Origin: Planctomycetaceae bacterium UBA2671
Lineage (GTDB): Bacteria; Planctomycetota; Planctomycetia; Planctomycetales; Planctomycetaceae
Assembly: GCA_002359185.1 (NCBI GenBank)
Contig: DEML01000114.1
Span: forward strand, 71,092 to 78,718
Direction of reading: 5' to 3'
DNA length: 7,627 nucleotides
A program made the position numbers and the translations under genes. Shown piece by piece: positions 1 through 6,768 of the stretch. Each line of letters starts with the position of its first letter. Position 1 is the stretch's first letter. The notes under the pieces are model-generated. The model saw only the letters and a program-made list of their open reading frames with translations. It had not been told where the DNA came from and did not search any database.

Positions 1-137
1 GACCCATCGCAAGGACAATAAAGCAGCATAAACGATTTGAAGAGCAGAGATTAACCGAATTGCTCATCGAACGCCGTCCCCTCGCTGACGCTTCGGTTTA
101 AGAGGATATCCTCGTTTTCAATCATCCACCCTAAACC
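1..137. other. Non-coding left edge with short dyads
   Basis: No gene is supported here; this is the stretch downstream of glnD. Two symmetrical structures are visible. TTAACCGAA (51-59) is mirrored by TTCGGTTTAA (92-101), an inverted repeat with one bulged T enclosing about 32 nt. GAGGATATCCTC (102-113) is a perfect 12-bp palindrome. The segment CTCGCTGACGCTTCGG (81-96) resembles a word I remember as common between planctomycete genes, but I cannot verify that here. The structures lie just past the glnD stop and might help end its transcript. Neither has a long GC stem followed by a U-run on the minus strand, so I do not call a terminator. Confidence 0.4.
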
Positions 138-2792
138 CTACGTAATAAACAACCGATAACCATGCCGATCAAACTCATCAATCACGTGCTCAAGCCGACT
201 GGCGATCGCAGTCAGGACATAATCGTCTTTGATTTTATGTCCATCGAGATCGGTCACGTAAAATACATCGACAACCAGATCGACATGAGTGGTAATTCTG
301 GCCAGTGAGATGGACAAATCGAGATCGTAAATCGCTTTTGATAACGTGAAGAGTAGTCCCGGTCGATCATGTGCAAAGATATCGATAATCGTGGCATGAT
401 ACGATGTATCGTTATCCATGGAGACATGCGGCCGTTGATTGGAGATCGGATTCTGCTCGCTTTTGGTACGATAACGACGCTGCTTCTGGAACAATTGTTC
501 AAAGGAAATTGGGCGTTCGACGGCTTTTGCTAAATTCTCGCGAACTTTCTCTAATCGAGCCGGGAGCGGTCGACCGGGAGAATCATGATCCTGAATCAGA
601 AATCGATCGCAGATGAAGCCGGATCCACTCGTGTAAATGTCTGCAGTCAGAATTGACATATGAGCAGCAGTCAACACGCCTGTCATTCGATGAAAACAAC
701 GTTCAGAGCCATGCTGTCGAGTCAAGATAGTCAACTCGAGTGTATTTGTGTCCTCGTCATAACGATCGACGATTTCCAGTTGATGATCCGTCAGCCGCAT
801 GGCGATTTGCATATCCTGGACCATGTTTTCCGCAGAAGCGGAGACCAGATAATGAACTGGCATCGCATTCAATTCCTCGGACAATCGTTGTTGATCCTCC
901 GCATTGGAATTCGTTTTAGAATACAAACGGAGTGCCTTCTCCTTGGTGCTCTTGAGTTGCTGTTCCAGATTGGGCTTATCAAATTTACCACTCAATGAGA
1001 GTGTCGTCCGTTCATACAATTCAGCCAGCAACTGAGCTTTCCAGTCATTCCAGATTCCTGGCCCGACCGCTTTAATATCGCAGATTGTCAGCAGATACAA
1101 TTCTCTCAGCTTAGCGGCATCCTGCACAGTACGGGCAAACTCAGCGACTACGAGAGGATCTGAAGTATCCCGCCGAAATGCGAGCATCGACATGCTCAGA
1201 TGCTGGAGCACAAGCAGTTCAATAGTCTTGGCATCAGTCTGTTTAAGTCCCAGCCTCGCAGCAGTTTTGAGTGCAATTTGTGCTCCGAGCTGGCTGTGAT
1301 CCTGCTCATAACCTTTTCCGAGATCGTGCAGCAACATCGCTAGATATAACACCCAGGGTTGTCGTACTTTCGCGAAAATCTCTTTAGTGGGAGACTCTTT
1401 CGACAGATGATCCAGTCCTTCAATAACGCGAAACGTATGCTCATCGACGGTGTAAGCGTGATAGTTATTGAACTGCAGCAGACCACGGGCATGTGTAAAC
1501 TGCGGTATCAAAATTTCGAGAATTCCACATTCATAGAGATCGCGAACAAATGTCCCGACCGTGCCTGCACGATTCAGTAAGGCGATAAACTGACTGGAAG
1601 CCTCGGGACTGATCTCTCTGGGTAAATCCGAAACATGATTTCGAATAGATTCAATTAATCGAGAAGAGATTCGCACCTTATGATCGGCAGCGACTGTAAA
1701 CGCATGCAGAATGCTTTCGAGAGAAGAAATGACCTCTTTCACATTATGGCTGACCACATTCAACCGGCCGTTGAGCACGATATAAGTTTCATCCACGATA
1801 CGTCGATAGACTCGCGCAGAGACTCGTTCCTGAAATGTTGTCGGCTTGCACAGTTCGATGAATCGATGTGACGTCCGCGCCACAAAGTCGGCTTTCCGGA
1901 AGTATTGCTGCATATACCGTTCGACGGCTCGCTGGCCTTCGAAATCGGATATCCCTTCCTGATCCGTCAACCAGAGTTGTTCCTGACGAGTCAAAACATC
2001 CTGGGCGCGTCCGGCATGCACATGGAGATTCATGCGAATCGTCGATAGATAGTATTGCGTTTCAATCAGAAACTCAGCCACCTCAGGTTTCAGACCCCCA
2101 CAATCTGCCAGTGCCTGAATGCCAGTCACTTCATAACGGGCAAATCCCGCCCAGCGAATCAGTTGTAAATCTCGCAAAGTTCCCGGCGAGCGTTTCACAT
2201 CCGGTTCCAGGGAATAAACCGCCAGAGCCGTTTCGTCGACTTCCTTCTTTCGAGATTTCTCGCAGTTATCCAGAAAGGATCGTCGAGATTTCTGTAACCA
2301 GCTTTCAAAGCGTGCCCGCAACCGATGATGCAATTCGGGGTTTCCCCAGAGGAGTCTCGTTTCCATGAGCGCGGTTGCGACTTGAGACTCATCACGAGCC
2401 AGCGAAACGGTATCGTTAATCGAGCGAATCGCCTGTCCCAGTTTTAATCCGGAGTCCCAGCATTGACGCACAAACTCGGAACTGAATTTCTCGACAAAGG
2501 CTCCGCCATGTGTGTCGAATGTGATCAATAGATCGACATCGGAATACGGAAACATTTCCCGACGCCCATACCCCCCCACTGCCAGAATCGCAATATCTTC
2601 CCGCAACGAATTGACCGAGGAATCTGGAATCGCTTTGAGGGATTCCTCAATCAGCAACTCGATGAAATCATCCATCTTCTGTGTGATTTGATCGAGAGCC
2701 TCATCGACCTCGAGATGCTTTTTCTGGAAAGCATCCACGACTTCTGCCAGACTCTCCTGCCAGCGCGCTTTATAAGGTAGTAGTTCCGACAC
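138..2792 (-). CDS. glnD: Bifunctional [P-II] uridylyltransferase / uridylyl-removing enzyme
   Basis: The 884-residue product matches the usual full length of GlnD, the cytoplasmic enzyme that adds UMP to P-II proteins when glutamine is low and removes it when glutamine is high. The nucleotidyltransferase motif GGYGRREMFPYSDVDLLI is at residues 73-90, with probable metal-binding D85 and D87. A helical middle region follows. The HD hydrolase domain has VDEH (H452), LLHDLGKG (H489, D490) and CDIKA (D572). Two C-terminal ACT domains lie at about 685-735 and 799-855, the second with the typical DRPGLL (809-814); in the family these sense glutamine. All active-site motifs look intact, so both activities are expected. 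The start is GTG: an in-frame TGA lies five codons upstream and the next Met is residue 40. The Shine-Dalgarno is weak (a GGA a few bases upstream). The substrate gene glnB lies directly upstream on the same strand, but a strong terminator hairpin ends 16 nt before this GTG. The stop is TAG at 138-140. Confidence 0.97.
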   Translation of the reverse strand: MSELLPYKARWQESLAEVVDAFQKKHLEVDEALDQITQKMDDFIELLIEESLKAIPDSSVNSLREDIAILAVGGYGRREMFPYSDVDLLITFDTHGGAFVEKFSSEFVRQCWDSGLKLGQAIRSINDTVSLARDESQVATALMETRLLWGNPELHHRLRARFESWLQKSRRSFLDNCEKSRKKEVDETALAVYSLEPDVKRSPGTLRDLQLIRWAGFARYEVTGIQALADCGGLKPEVAEFLIETQYYLSTIRMNLHVHAGRAQDVLTRQEQLWLTDQEGISDFEGQRAVERYMQQYFRKADFVARTSHRFIELCKPTTFQERVSARVYRRIVDETYIVLNGRLNVVSHNVKEVISSLESILHAFTVAADHKVRISSRLIESIRNHVSDLPREISPEASSQFIALLNRAGTVGTFVRDLYECGILEILIPQFTHARGLLQFNNYHAYTVDEHTFRVIEGLDHLSKESPTKEIFAKVRQPWVLYLAMLLHDLGKGYEQDHSQLGAQIALKTAARLGLKQTDAKTIELLVLQHLSMSMLAFRRDTSDPLVVAEFARTVQDAAKLRELYLLTICDIKAVGPGIWNDWKAQLLAELYERTTLSLSGKFDKPNLEQQLKSTKEKALRLYSKTNSNAEDQQRLSEELNAMPVHYLVSASAENMVQDMQIAMRLTDHQLEIVDRYDEDTNTLELTILTRQHGSERCFHRMTGVLTAAHMSILTADIYTSGSGFICDRFLIQDHDSPGRPLPARLEKVRENLAKAVERPISFEQLFQKQRRYRTKSEQNPISNQRPHVSMDNDTSYHATIIDIFAHDRPGLLFTLSKAIYDLDLSISLARITTHVDLVVDVFYVTDLDGHKIKDDYVLTAIASRLEHVIDEFDRHGYRLFIT

Positions 2793-2808
2793 AGTTCCAG
2801 GATCTCAC

Positions 2809-2840
2809 AAAAAAAGCCACTCGCGAGCAACGAGTGGCTC
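2809..2840 (-). terminator. Strong intrinsic terminator between glnB and glnD
   Basis: Read on the minus strand, AGCCACTCG (2839 to 2831) pairs perfectly with CGAGTGGCT (2823 to 2815) across a 7-nt loop. The stem is followed at once by six more T residues (2814 to 2809), giving a seven-T run. This is a textbook rho-independent terminator for transcripts coming from glnB. On the plus strand no U-run follows the stem, so it acts in one direction. The oddity is its place: only 16 nt separate the T-run from the glnD GTG, so it could also be an attenuator in the glnD leader. Confidence 0.85.
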
Positions 2841-2870
2841 ATTGATTAATTCACCGTACTTTCAGCATTG

Positions 2871-2943
2871 GAGGGTACGCTGTGCGTACCATCTCTTGAT
2901 TGCTGCGATATTAAAACATTCTGGTACGCTCAGCGTACCCTAC
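2871..2943. repeat. Mirrored pair of GGTACGC palindromes (REP/BIME-like)
   Basis: Two near-identical palindromes sit between glnB and the terminator before glnD. The first, GGTACGC-TGT-GCGTACC, is at 2874-2890. The second, GGTACGCT-C-AGCGTACC, is at 2923-2939. They are in opposite orientation: 2873-2891 reads GGGTACGCTGTGCGTACCA, and the reverse complement of 2922-2940 differs from it at one of 19 positions. Each can fold alone, or the two can pair into one long stem enclosing about 30 nt. The arrangement resembles repetitive extragenic palindromes. Whether this word is repeated through the genome cannot be judged from one window. Confidence 0.65.
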
Positions 2944-2957
2944 TCTCTGTAAAAACA

Positions 2958-3296
2958 TCAAATCGATTCTTCGCCAGTTTCACCGGTACGAATTCGAATC
3001 GTTTCATCCAGGCTTGTGACGAAGATTTTTCCATCTCCGATTTGACCGGTTCGAGCCGTGCGGATGATCGTATCAATCACTGTTTTGGCTGTTTGATCAT
3101 CAACCACAACTTCCATTTTAACCTTGGGCATGAAATCGACCGTATACTCGGCTCCACGGTACTGTTCCTTGTGCCCTTTTTGTCGACCAAACCCGCGAAC
3201 TTCAGAGACCGTCATCCCCTGAACTCCTGCCTGTGTCAGCGCGTCTTTGACTTCTTCGAGTTTGAAGTGGCGAATCACTGCTTCAATTTTTTTCAT
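2958..3296 (-). CDS. glnB: Nitrogen regulatory protein P-II
   Basis: The 112-residue product has exactly the E. coli GlnB length and is close to it along its whole length. P-II trimers in the cytoplasm bind ATP/ADP and 2-oxoglutarate and control ammonium transport, glutamine synthetase adenylylation and NtrB-type kinases. The T-loop signature YRGAEY is at residues 46-51, with Y51 the UMP acceptor. The C-terminal signature TGQIGDGKIFV (83-93) and RIRTG (101-105) contribute nucleotide-binding residues. I chose ATG 3294-3296 because it gives the canonical MKKIEA start and has the Shine-Dalgarno AGGAAAG about 6 nt upstream. An ATG five codons earlier overlaps that ribosome site and is unlikely. 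amtB lies upstream and glnD downstream on the same strand. Sequence alone does not firmly separate GlnB from GlnK: adjacency to amtB favours a GlnK-like role, while the sequence is GlnB-like. Confidence 0.96.
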   Translation of the reverse strand: MKKIEAVIRHFKLEEVKDALTQAGVQGMTVSEVRGFGRQKGHKEQYRGAEYTVDFMPKVKMEVVVDDQTAKTVIDTIIRTARTGQIGDGKIFVTSLDETIRIRTGETGEESI

Positions 3297-3318
3297 GTGT
3301 CTTTCCTGCAAATGATGA

Positions 3319-3366
3319 CAGAAACTTCGAGACCAGCAGTTTCTGAAGGATTCACAATTGTTTCTG
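3319..3366. promoter_or_regulatory. Phased GTTTCTG half-sites upstream of glnB
   Basis: The 7-mer GTTTCTG occurs at 3339-3345 and 3360-3366, and its inverse CAGAAAC at 3319-3325. Start-to-start spacings are 20 and 21 bp, about two helical turns. The inner pair also forms an 8-bp-arm dyad, CAGAAACT (3319-3326) and AGTTTCTG (3338-3345), around 11 nt. It sits 23-50 nt upstream of the glnB ATG. It could be an operator for a dimeric regulator or an RNA hairpin in the leader. No known consensus is matched and no clear -35/-10 was found nearby. Confidence 0.35.
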
Positions 3367-3401
3367 ATGTCTATCTATTGTTCGATGTGCGAGGCAATTT
3401 G

Positions 3402-3447
3402 AAAAGGGAGAATTGAATCCGAAATCAAATCCCGGACTCAATTCTCC
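3402..3447 (-). terminator. Intrinsic terminator of amtB
   Basis: Just after the amtB stop, the minus strand carries GGAGAATTGAGTCC (3447 to 3434) and GGATTCAATTCTCC (3420 to 3407). They form a 14-bp stem with one G-U pair around 13 nt, followed by CTTTT. The stem is AT-richer than a classical terminator but long. On the plus strand the same dyad has one A-C mismatch and is followed, after four bases, by seven T residues (3452-3458), so it may work in both directions. It separates amtB from glnB and implies that glnB has its own promoter or depends on read-through. Confidence 0.7.
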
Positions 3448-3456
3448 TCGATTTTT

Positions 3457-4905
3457 TTACAGGAAGATGTATCCTTCTTCGCCGTGCTCGGTTAAATCGA
3501 GTCCACGAACTTCACTTTCCTCGGAAACCCGTAATCCAATCGTCAGATCGATCAGCTTCAGCAGGATAATACTTCCGATAATTGCCAGACCGGCAGCCGC
3601 AGCAATACTGACAGCCTGATTCACTATTTGACCGGGATTCCCCTCAATCAAACCGACACGGGCTCCAGTAATACTTTTTGACGCGAAAACTCCGGTCAGC
3701 AATGCCCCCACGATTCCGGAAATACCATGCACACCAAAAACATCGAGTGAATCATCGTAACCCATCGCATTTTTCAATTTCGTACAAGCGAGGAAGCTGG
3801 CAATTCCGCCACATAATCCAATGACCATCGCCCCGGGAACCGCAACCGATCCACTGGCCGGTGTGATGCAAACCAAACCGGCAACTGCCCCCGAACAGGC
3901 TCCCAGAATGGTGGGACGTCCGAGTGTGAACCATTCCATCAACGCCCAGGCAATCAATCCGGTCGAAGCTGCCAGATGAGTCGCGGCAAAAGCATTGACT
4001 GCTGTCGCATTGGCAGAGGCAGCACTTCCGGCATTAAATCCGAACCAGCCGACCCACAACAGACACGCACCAATGAAGGTATAAGTCAAATTATGTGGTG
4101 GCATCGGCTCTTTCTGGAAGTTCAGTCGCTTACCGATCATCAACGCACAAACCAGAGCAGAAATGCCCGAACTGATATGCACAACAGTTCCACCGGCAAA
4201 ATCCAACGCTGGGAACATTGCCGCCTCATTCCACTCACATAACCAGCCATCAGTCGACCAGACCCAGTGAGCAATGGGGCAGTAAACAAGCAGTCCCCAA
4301 AGAATAGAATACAAAGCCATCGCCGAGAACTTCATTCGTTCGGCAAAGGCACCGACAATCAAAGCCGGAGTAATGATAAAGAACATCATCTGGAAAACGG
4401 CAAACAGCACCGTCGGAATTCCTCCCGTTGCAGGATTCACCACTTCACCGAGCGATTCATTCCATTCCGGCAAAACGCCCTTGAGCATGACATGATCAAA
4501 TCCCCCAACAAATCCCCCGAGCATATCGGGGGCGAATGCCAACGAATAACCAACCACAACCCACAGAACAGACATGATGCCCATCATCGCCACACACTGC
4601 ATCATCACGCTGAGGACATTCTTTTTACGAACCAGTCCGCCATAAAACAGGGCCAGACCGGGACCGGTCATCATCAGGACCAGTGCTGAAGAAGTGAGCA
4701 TCCAGGCAATATCAGCCTGATTAAATTCGACTGCCTGAGCTTCATCAGCAATCTCTGCTTCGGCAGCCCCAGCCTGGAGCGGCGTCGAAGTCGATTCGGG
4801 TGCAGGTTCATCTGCAAATGTCAGAACCGGGGCTACAACCCCGAAAGCAAGTAACAGAACCACCCCAGCCAAGCCAAAGCGGTGCAATGTATGAGCGCTA
4901 TACAT
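3457..4905 (-). CDS. amtB: Ammonium transporter, Amt family, with signal peptide
   Basis: This 482-residue integral membrane protein takes up ammonium across the cytoplasmic membrane. Residues 1-31 look like a cleavable signal peptide (hydrophobic 11-30), followed by an acidic Ala/Glu-rich segment (32-62) and the Amt channel from about 65. Residues aligning with E. coli AmtB functional positions are visible: the Phe gate (F171/F175 in FQMMFF, F290 in WFGFNAGS), W216 (PIAHWVW), D235 in DFAGGTVVH, the twin histidines H243 and H393 (DVFGVHG), and S294. The C-terminal tail GLRVSEESEVRGLD, where P-II proteins contact Amt proteins, is conserved. It is longer than E. coli AmtB (about 428) mainly at the N-terminus. 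The start ATG is well supported by AAGGAG 8 nt upstream. The stop TAA is followed by a hairpin terminator and then glnB. The order amtB then P-II reverses the common glnK-amtB order. Confidence 0.97.
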   Translation of the reverse strand: MYSAHTLHRFGLAGVVLLLAFGVVAPVLTFADEPAPESTSTPLQAGAAEAEIADEAQAVEFNQADIAWMLTSSALVLMMTGPGLALFYGGLVRKKNVLSVMMQCVAMMGIMSVLWVVVGYSLAFAPDMLGGFVGGFDHVMLKGVLPEWNESLGEVVNPATGGIPTVLFAVFQMMFFIITPALIVGAFAERMKFSAMALYSILWGLLVYCPIAHWVWSTDGWLCEWNEAAMFPALDFAGGTVVHISSGISALVCALMIGKRLNFQKEPMPPHNLTYTFIGACLLWVGWFGFNAGSAASANATAVNAFAATHLAASTGLIAWALMEWFTLGRPTILGACSGAVAGLVCITPASGSVAVPGAMVIGLCGGIASFLACTKLKNAMGYDDSLDVFGVHGISGIVGALLTGVFASKSITGARVGLIEGNPGQIVNQAVSIAAAAGLAIIGSIILLKLIDLTIGLRVSEESEVRGLDLTEHGEEGYIFL

Positions 4906-4995
4906 CGTGTGATCTCCTTGGAAGATTCTCTTGAATGAATTGTCAATCTACGGAGCGGACCACTCCCGGCGACGAATTCCTCTCTCTTGAAATTT

Positions 4996-5032
4996 ACGAA
5001 ATGTCCCTGTGGGGAACCACAGCACATTTCGT
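4996..5032. promoter_or_regulatory. Large dyad upstream of amtB
   Basis: ACGAAATGT (4996-5004) is perfectly mirrored by ACATTTCGT (5024-5032), and inside it CTGTGG (5007-5012) by CCACAG (5017-5022). Together they make a 15-bp two-part stem with a small 2x1 internal loop and a GGAA/TTCC tip. No U-run follows on either strand, so it is not a terminator. It ends 90 nt upstream of the amtB ATG, and an operator or a leader RNA hairpin fits better. Confidence 0.55.
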
Positions 5033-5036
5033 TCCC
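5021..5036 (-). promoter_or_regulatory. Possible sigma-54-like -24/-12 element for amtB
   Basis: On the minus strand GGGAACGAAATGTGCT contains GG and GC separated by exactly 10 nt, as sigma-54 promoters require. It matches 9 of the 12 defined positions of TGGCACG-N4-TTGCW by my count. The misses are the T before GG, the C after it and the first T of TTGC. Transcription would begin near 5010, giving a leader of about 105 nt. Nitrogen-scavenging genes are often sigma-54 dependent in proteobacteria, which makes this plausible. No upstream activator site was recognised, and the motif overlaps the 37-bp dyad, so it may be coincidence. Confidence 0.25.
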
Positions 5037-5233
5037 TGATGCAGGTTCAAGCCGGTGTTATCACTGTCTCATCAGCTTCAGCGTGAATATCCACGCTACA
5101 AAATAAGGATTTGTGAATATCAGAGAATTTCGAGATTTTCACTCAAGATTGACAGTTCTCAATTAACATGCACGGATTTGCGACGACATTGCTTAGAATA
5201 TCAGCATCTGGAATTAGATCATTCAAGTAATGT

Positions 5234-6661
5234 TTACAGCAATTCAGAAATCGGCTGACCGTCAGGCAGAATCGGCATAGGACGACCGGTGTAATCGACG
5301 ATGGAAGCATTGAAGTCGATTCCCAGATGCCGGTAGACAGTTGCCCATAAATCATTTGGCGAAAGCGGTCGGTCCTGAGGATGTTCCCCTTTGGAATTCG
5401 TGGAACCGATCACCTGTCCCATTTTCAGACCTCCGCCTGAAATCAGCATCGACATTGCGCCTGGCCAATGATCGCGGCCTGGTTGTTCAACTCCCGTCTG
5501 CGAGCCCTTCTGATGAGAAATCCGTGGAGTCCGGCCGAATTCGCCGGTCACAACCAGCAAAACACGTTGATCGAGTCCCCGAGCATACAAATCTTCCACC
5601 AGAGCCGTCACGGCTCGGTCGTAAATCGGCAATCGTAATTTCGTATCGTCAAACAGATGGCAATTGACCGCGTGAGAATCCCAGTTGTAGGTGCCGTTCT
5701 TCAGCCATTCCACGCCAGATTGATAGGGATTTTCCATCACCATCGTCACAAACGTGCAACCGGCTTCGACAAGTCGTCGAGCCATCAATGCCCGTTGACC
5801 CCAGGCGTGGCGTCCGTAGCGGTCTCGGGTGGCATCATCCTCACGTGACAGATCAAATGCATCACGAGCCTTGGGACTCGTCAGCATATTGACGGCTTGC
5901 TCATTAAACCGATCCATCGAAGTCATCATTCCACTATTGTCGACTTCACGGCGAATCGCGTCGATATCGTTGAGCAGCATGTTTCGATCGTCGAGCCGAT
6001 CCGCAATTCGCTTGTCGAGCGAGAGATTCTTGATCTCGAATTTTTCCTCATTTGGGTCACCGGGTACATTAAACGGGACGTAGGTTGATCCAAGATAAGC
6101 AGCTCCGAAACTATAAGTATCGACTCCCGCCCGACCGGCATTCGTTCCCGACACATAATTCGGCAACCCCACATTTCGATGTTCGAAAGCTTTGGCGACA
6201 ATGGAACCCACCATCGGAGCATCATTAACAAACCCTGTGGGAGTTTTCGGTTTGCGGCCTGTCAGAAATCGTTTATGCCCGCCACCATGATCCGCAAATT
6301 CGTGGGAGATCGAGCGGATAATCGTATAACGATCCGCACACTTGGCATGCATTGGCATGTGCTCGCACACTTCCAGCCCCGGCACATTGGTTTTGATTGG
6401 CCAGTAATCGCCACGATAATCGGCAGGAGCCTCCGGTTTGAGATCGTACATCTCCATGTGAGGAGGTCCGCCCGGCAACCAGACGAAAATCACCGCGGGA
6501 TGATCCGGCCCAACCGTCTGACCAGCTTCGGCTTTGAGTCGCAGAAAGTCGATCAATCCAAAGCCACCAACGCCCAAAGCTCCTGCCTGCAGAAAGGCAC
6601 GCCGCGAAACGGGGCCACCACATCGAACGTTGTTTCCAGTATTAGTAGTCTGTGCAGTCAT
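5234..6661 (-). CDS. Tat-exported DUF1501 family protein
   Basis: The 475-residue protein belongs to DUF1501, an alkaline phosphatase/sulfatase-fold family greatly expanded in planctomycetes; its reaction is not established. A twin-arginine signal, SRRAFLQAGALG (19-30), is followed by a hydrophobic stretch to about 40, so export by Tat in folded form is expected. Family motifs are WLPGGPPHMEMYDLKP (61-76), ADHGGGHKRFLTG (123-135), NWDSH (326-330), GEFGRTPR (373-380), RDHWPG (396-401) and the C-terminal TGRPMPILPDG (458-468). The His and Asp residues could be metal ligands. I chose ATG 6659-6661 because GCGGAG lies 9 nt upstream and it gives a normal Tat n-region. An upstream ATG (6700) and GTG (6727) in frame have poor ribosome sites. 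DUF1501 genes often accompany DUF1549/DUF1553 cytochrome-like genes, and none is seen here. It is divergent from the DUF1080 gene. Confidence 0.93.
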   Translation of the reverse strand: MTAQTTNTGNNVRCGGPVSRRAFLQAGALGVGGFGLIDFLRLKAEAGQTVGPDHPAVIFVWLPGGPPHMEMYDLKPEAPADYRGDYWPIKTNVPGLEVCEHMPMHAKCADRYTIIRSISHEFADHGGGHKRFLTGRKPKTPTGFVNDAPMVGSIVAKAFEHRNVGLPNYVSGTNAGRAGVDTYSFGAAYLGSTYVPFNVPGDPNEEKFEIKNLSLDKRIADRLDDRNMLLNDIDAIRREVDNSGMMTSMDRFNEQAVNMLTSPKARDAFDLSREDDATRDRYGRHAWGQRALMARRLVEAGCTFVTMVMENPYQSGVEWLKNGTYNWDSHAVNCHLFDDTKLRLPIYDRAVTALVEDLYARGLDQRVLLVVTGEFGRTPRISHQKGSQTGVEQPGRDHWPGAMSMLISGGGLKMGQVIGSTNSKGEHPQDRPLSPNDLWATVYRHLGIDFNASIVDYTGRPMPILPDGQPISELL

Positions 6662-6750
6662 GGGGGAGTACTCCGCGAGGCTTTGTTGGAGGGCAGTCAT
6701 CGGTTTCTTTACAGACACGATCAACACTGATAGTCTACATTAAGTGAACA

Positions 6751-6768
6751 GATCAATCCATGTTGATC
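6751..6768. promoter_or_regulatory. Dyad GATCAA-N6-TTGATC in the divergent promoter region
   Basis: A perfect 6-bp-arm inverted repeat, with a TCCATG centre, lies in the gap between the divergent DUF1501 and DUF1080 genes. Size and place suit an operator for a dimeric repressor or activator serving both genes. No regulator gene is in view and no known consensus is matched. A further direct repeat, ACGATTC (6805-6811 and 6823-6829), lies closer to the DUF1080 gene. No clear -35/-10 could be assigned in this gap. Confidence 0.3.

Larger units (their letters stand above)
4906..5233. other. 328-bp non-coding stretch upstream of amtB
   Basis: No coding region is supported between the DUF1501 stop and the amtB start. 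It holds the amtB ribosome site (AAGGAG near 4914-4919), a 37-bp dyad (4996-5032) and a smaller dyad AGCGTG-N6-CACGCT (5080-5097). The 7-mer GAATATC appears three times (5085, 5115 and 5196). No convincing terminator for the upstream DUF1501 gene was found: only weak AT-rich inverted repeats such as ATTGA-N6-TCAAT are present. DUF1501 transcripts might therefore run on towards amtB. Confidence 0.6.

Noticed and set aside
1868..2368. 166-codon plus-strand open frame inside glnD
   Set aside because: It is antisense to the conserved GlnD region, Pro/Ser/Arg-rich, and shows no family resemblance.
3297..3311. Five-residue N-terminal extension of P-II
   Set aside because: Its ATG overlaps the AGGAAAG ribosome site of the canonical start, and P-II proteins begin at MKKIEA.
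2868..3416. 182-codon plus-strand open frame opposite glnB
   Set aside because: It lies antisense to a full, highly conserved P-II gene, runs through the palindrome pair, has Cys/Phe-rich composition with no recognisable domain, and lacks a clear ribosome site.
4921..4950. TTGACA-like -35 box just upstream of amtB
   Set aside because: With a normal spacer there is no acceptable -10, and transcription would begin at or after the ribosome-binding site.
5040..5058. Second GG/GC sigma-54-like pair upstream of amtB
   Set aside because: The spacing is 9 nt instead of the strict 10, so it should not work as a -24/-12 element.
6662..6727. Longer N-terminus of the DUF1501 protein, from GTG 6727 or ATG 6700
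   Set aside because: Neither start has a good Shine-Dalgarno, whereas ATG 6661 has GCGGAG at 9 nt and gives a standard Tat signal length.
6179..6730. 183-codon plus-strand open frame opposite the start of the DUF1501 gene
   Set aside because: It is the mirror of well-conserved DUF1501 motifs including the Tat signal; no domain is recognised and it is best explained as a shadow.
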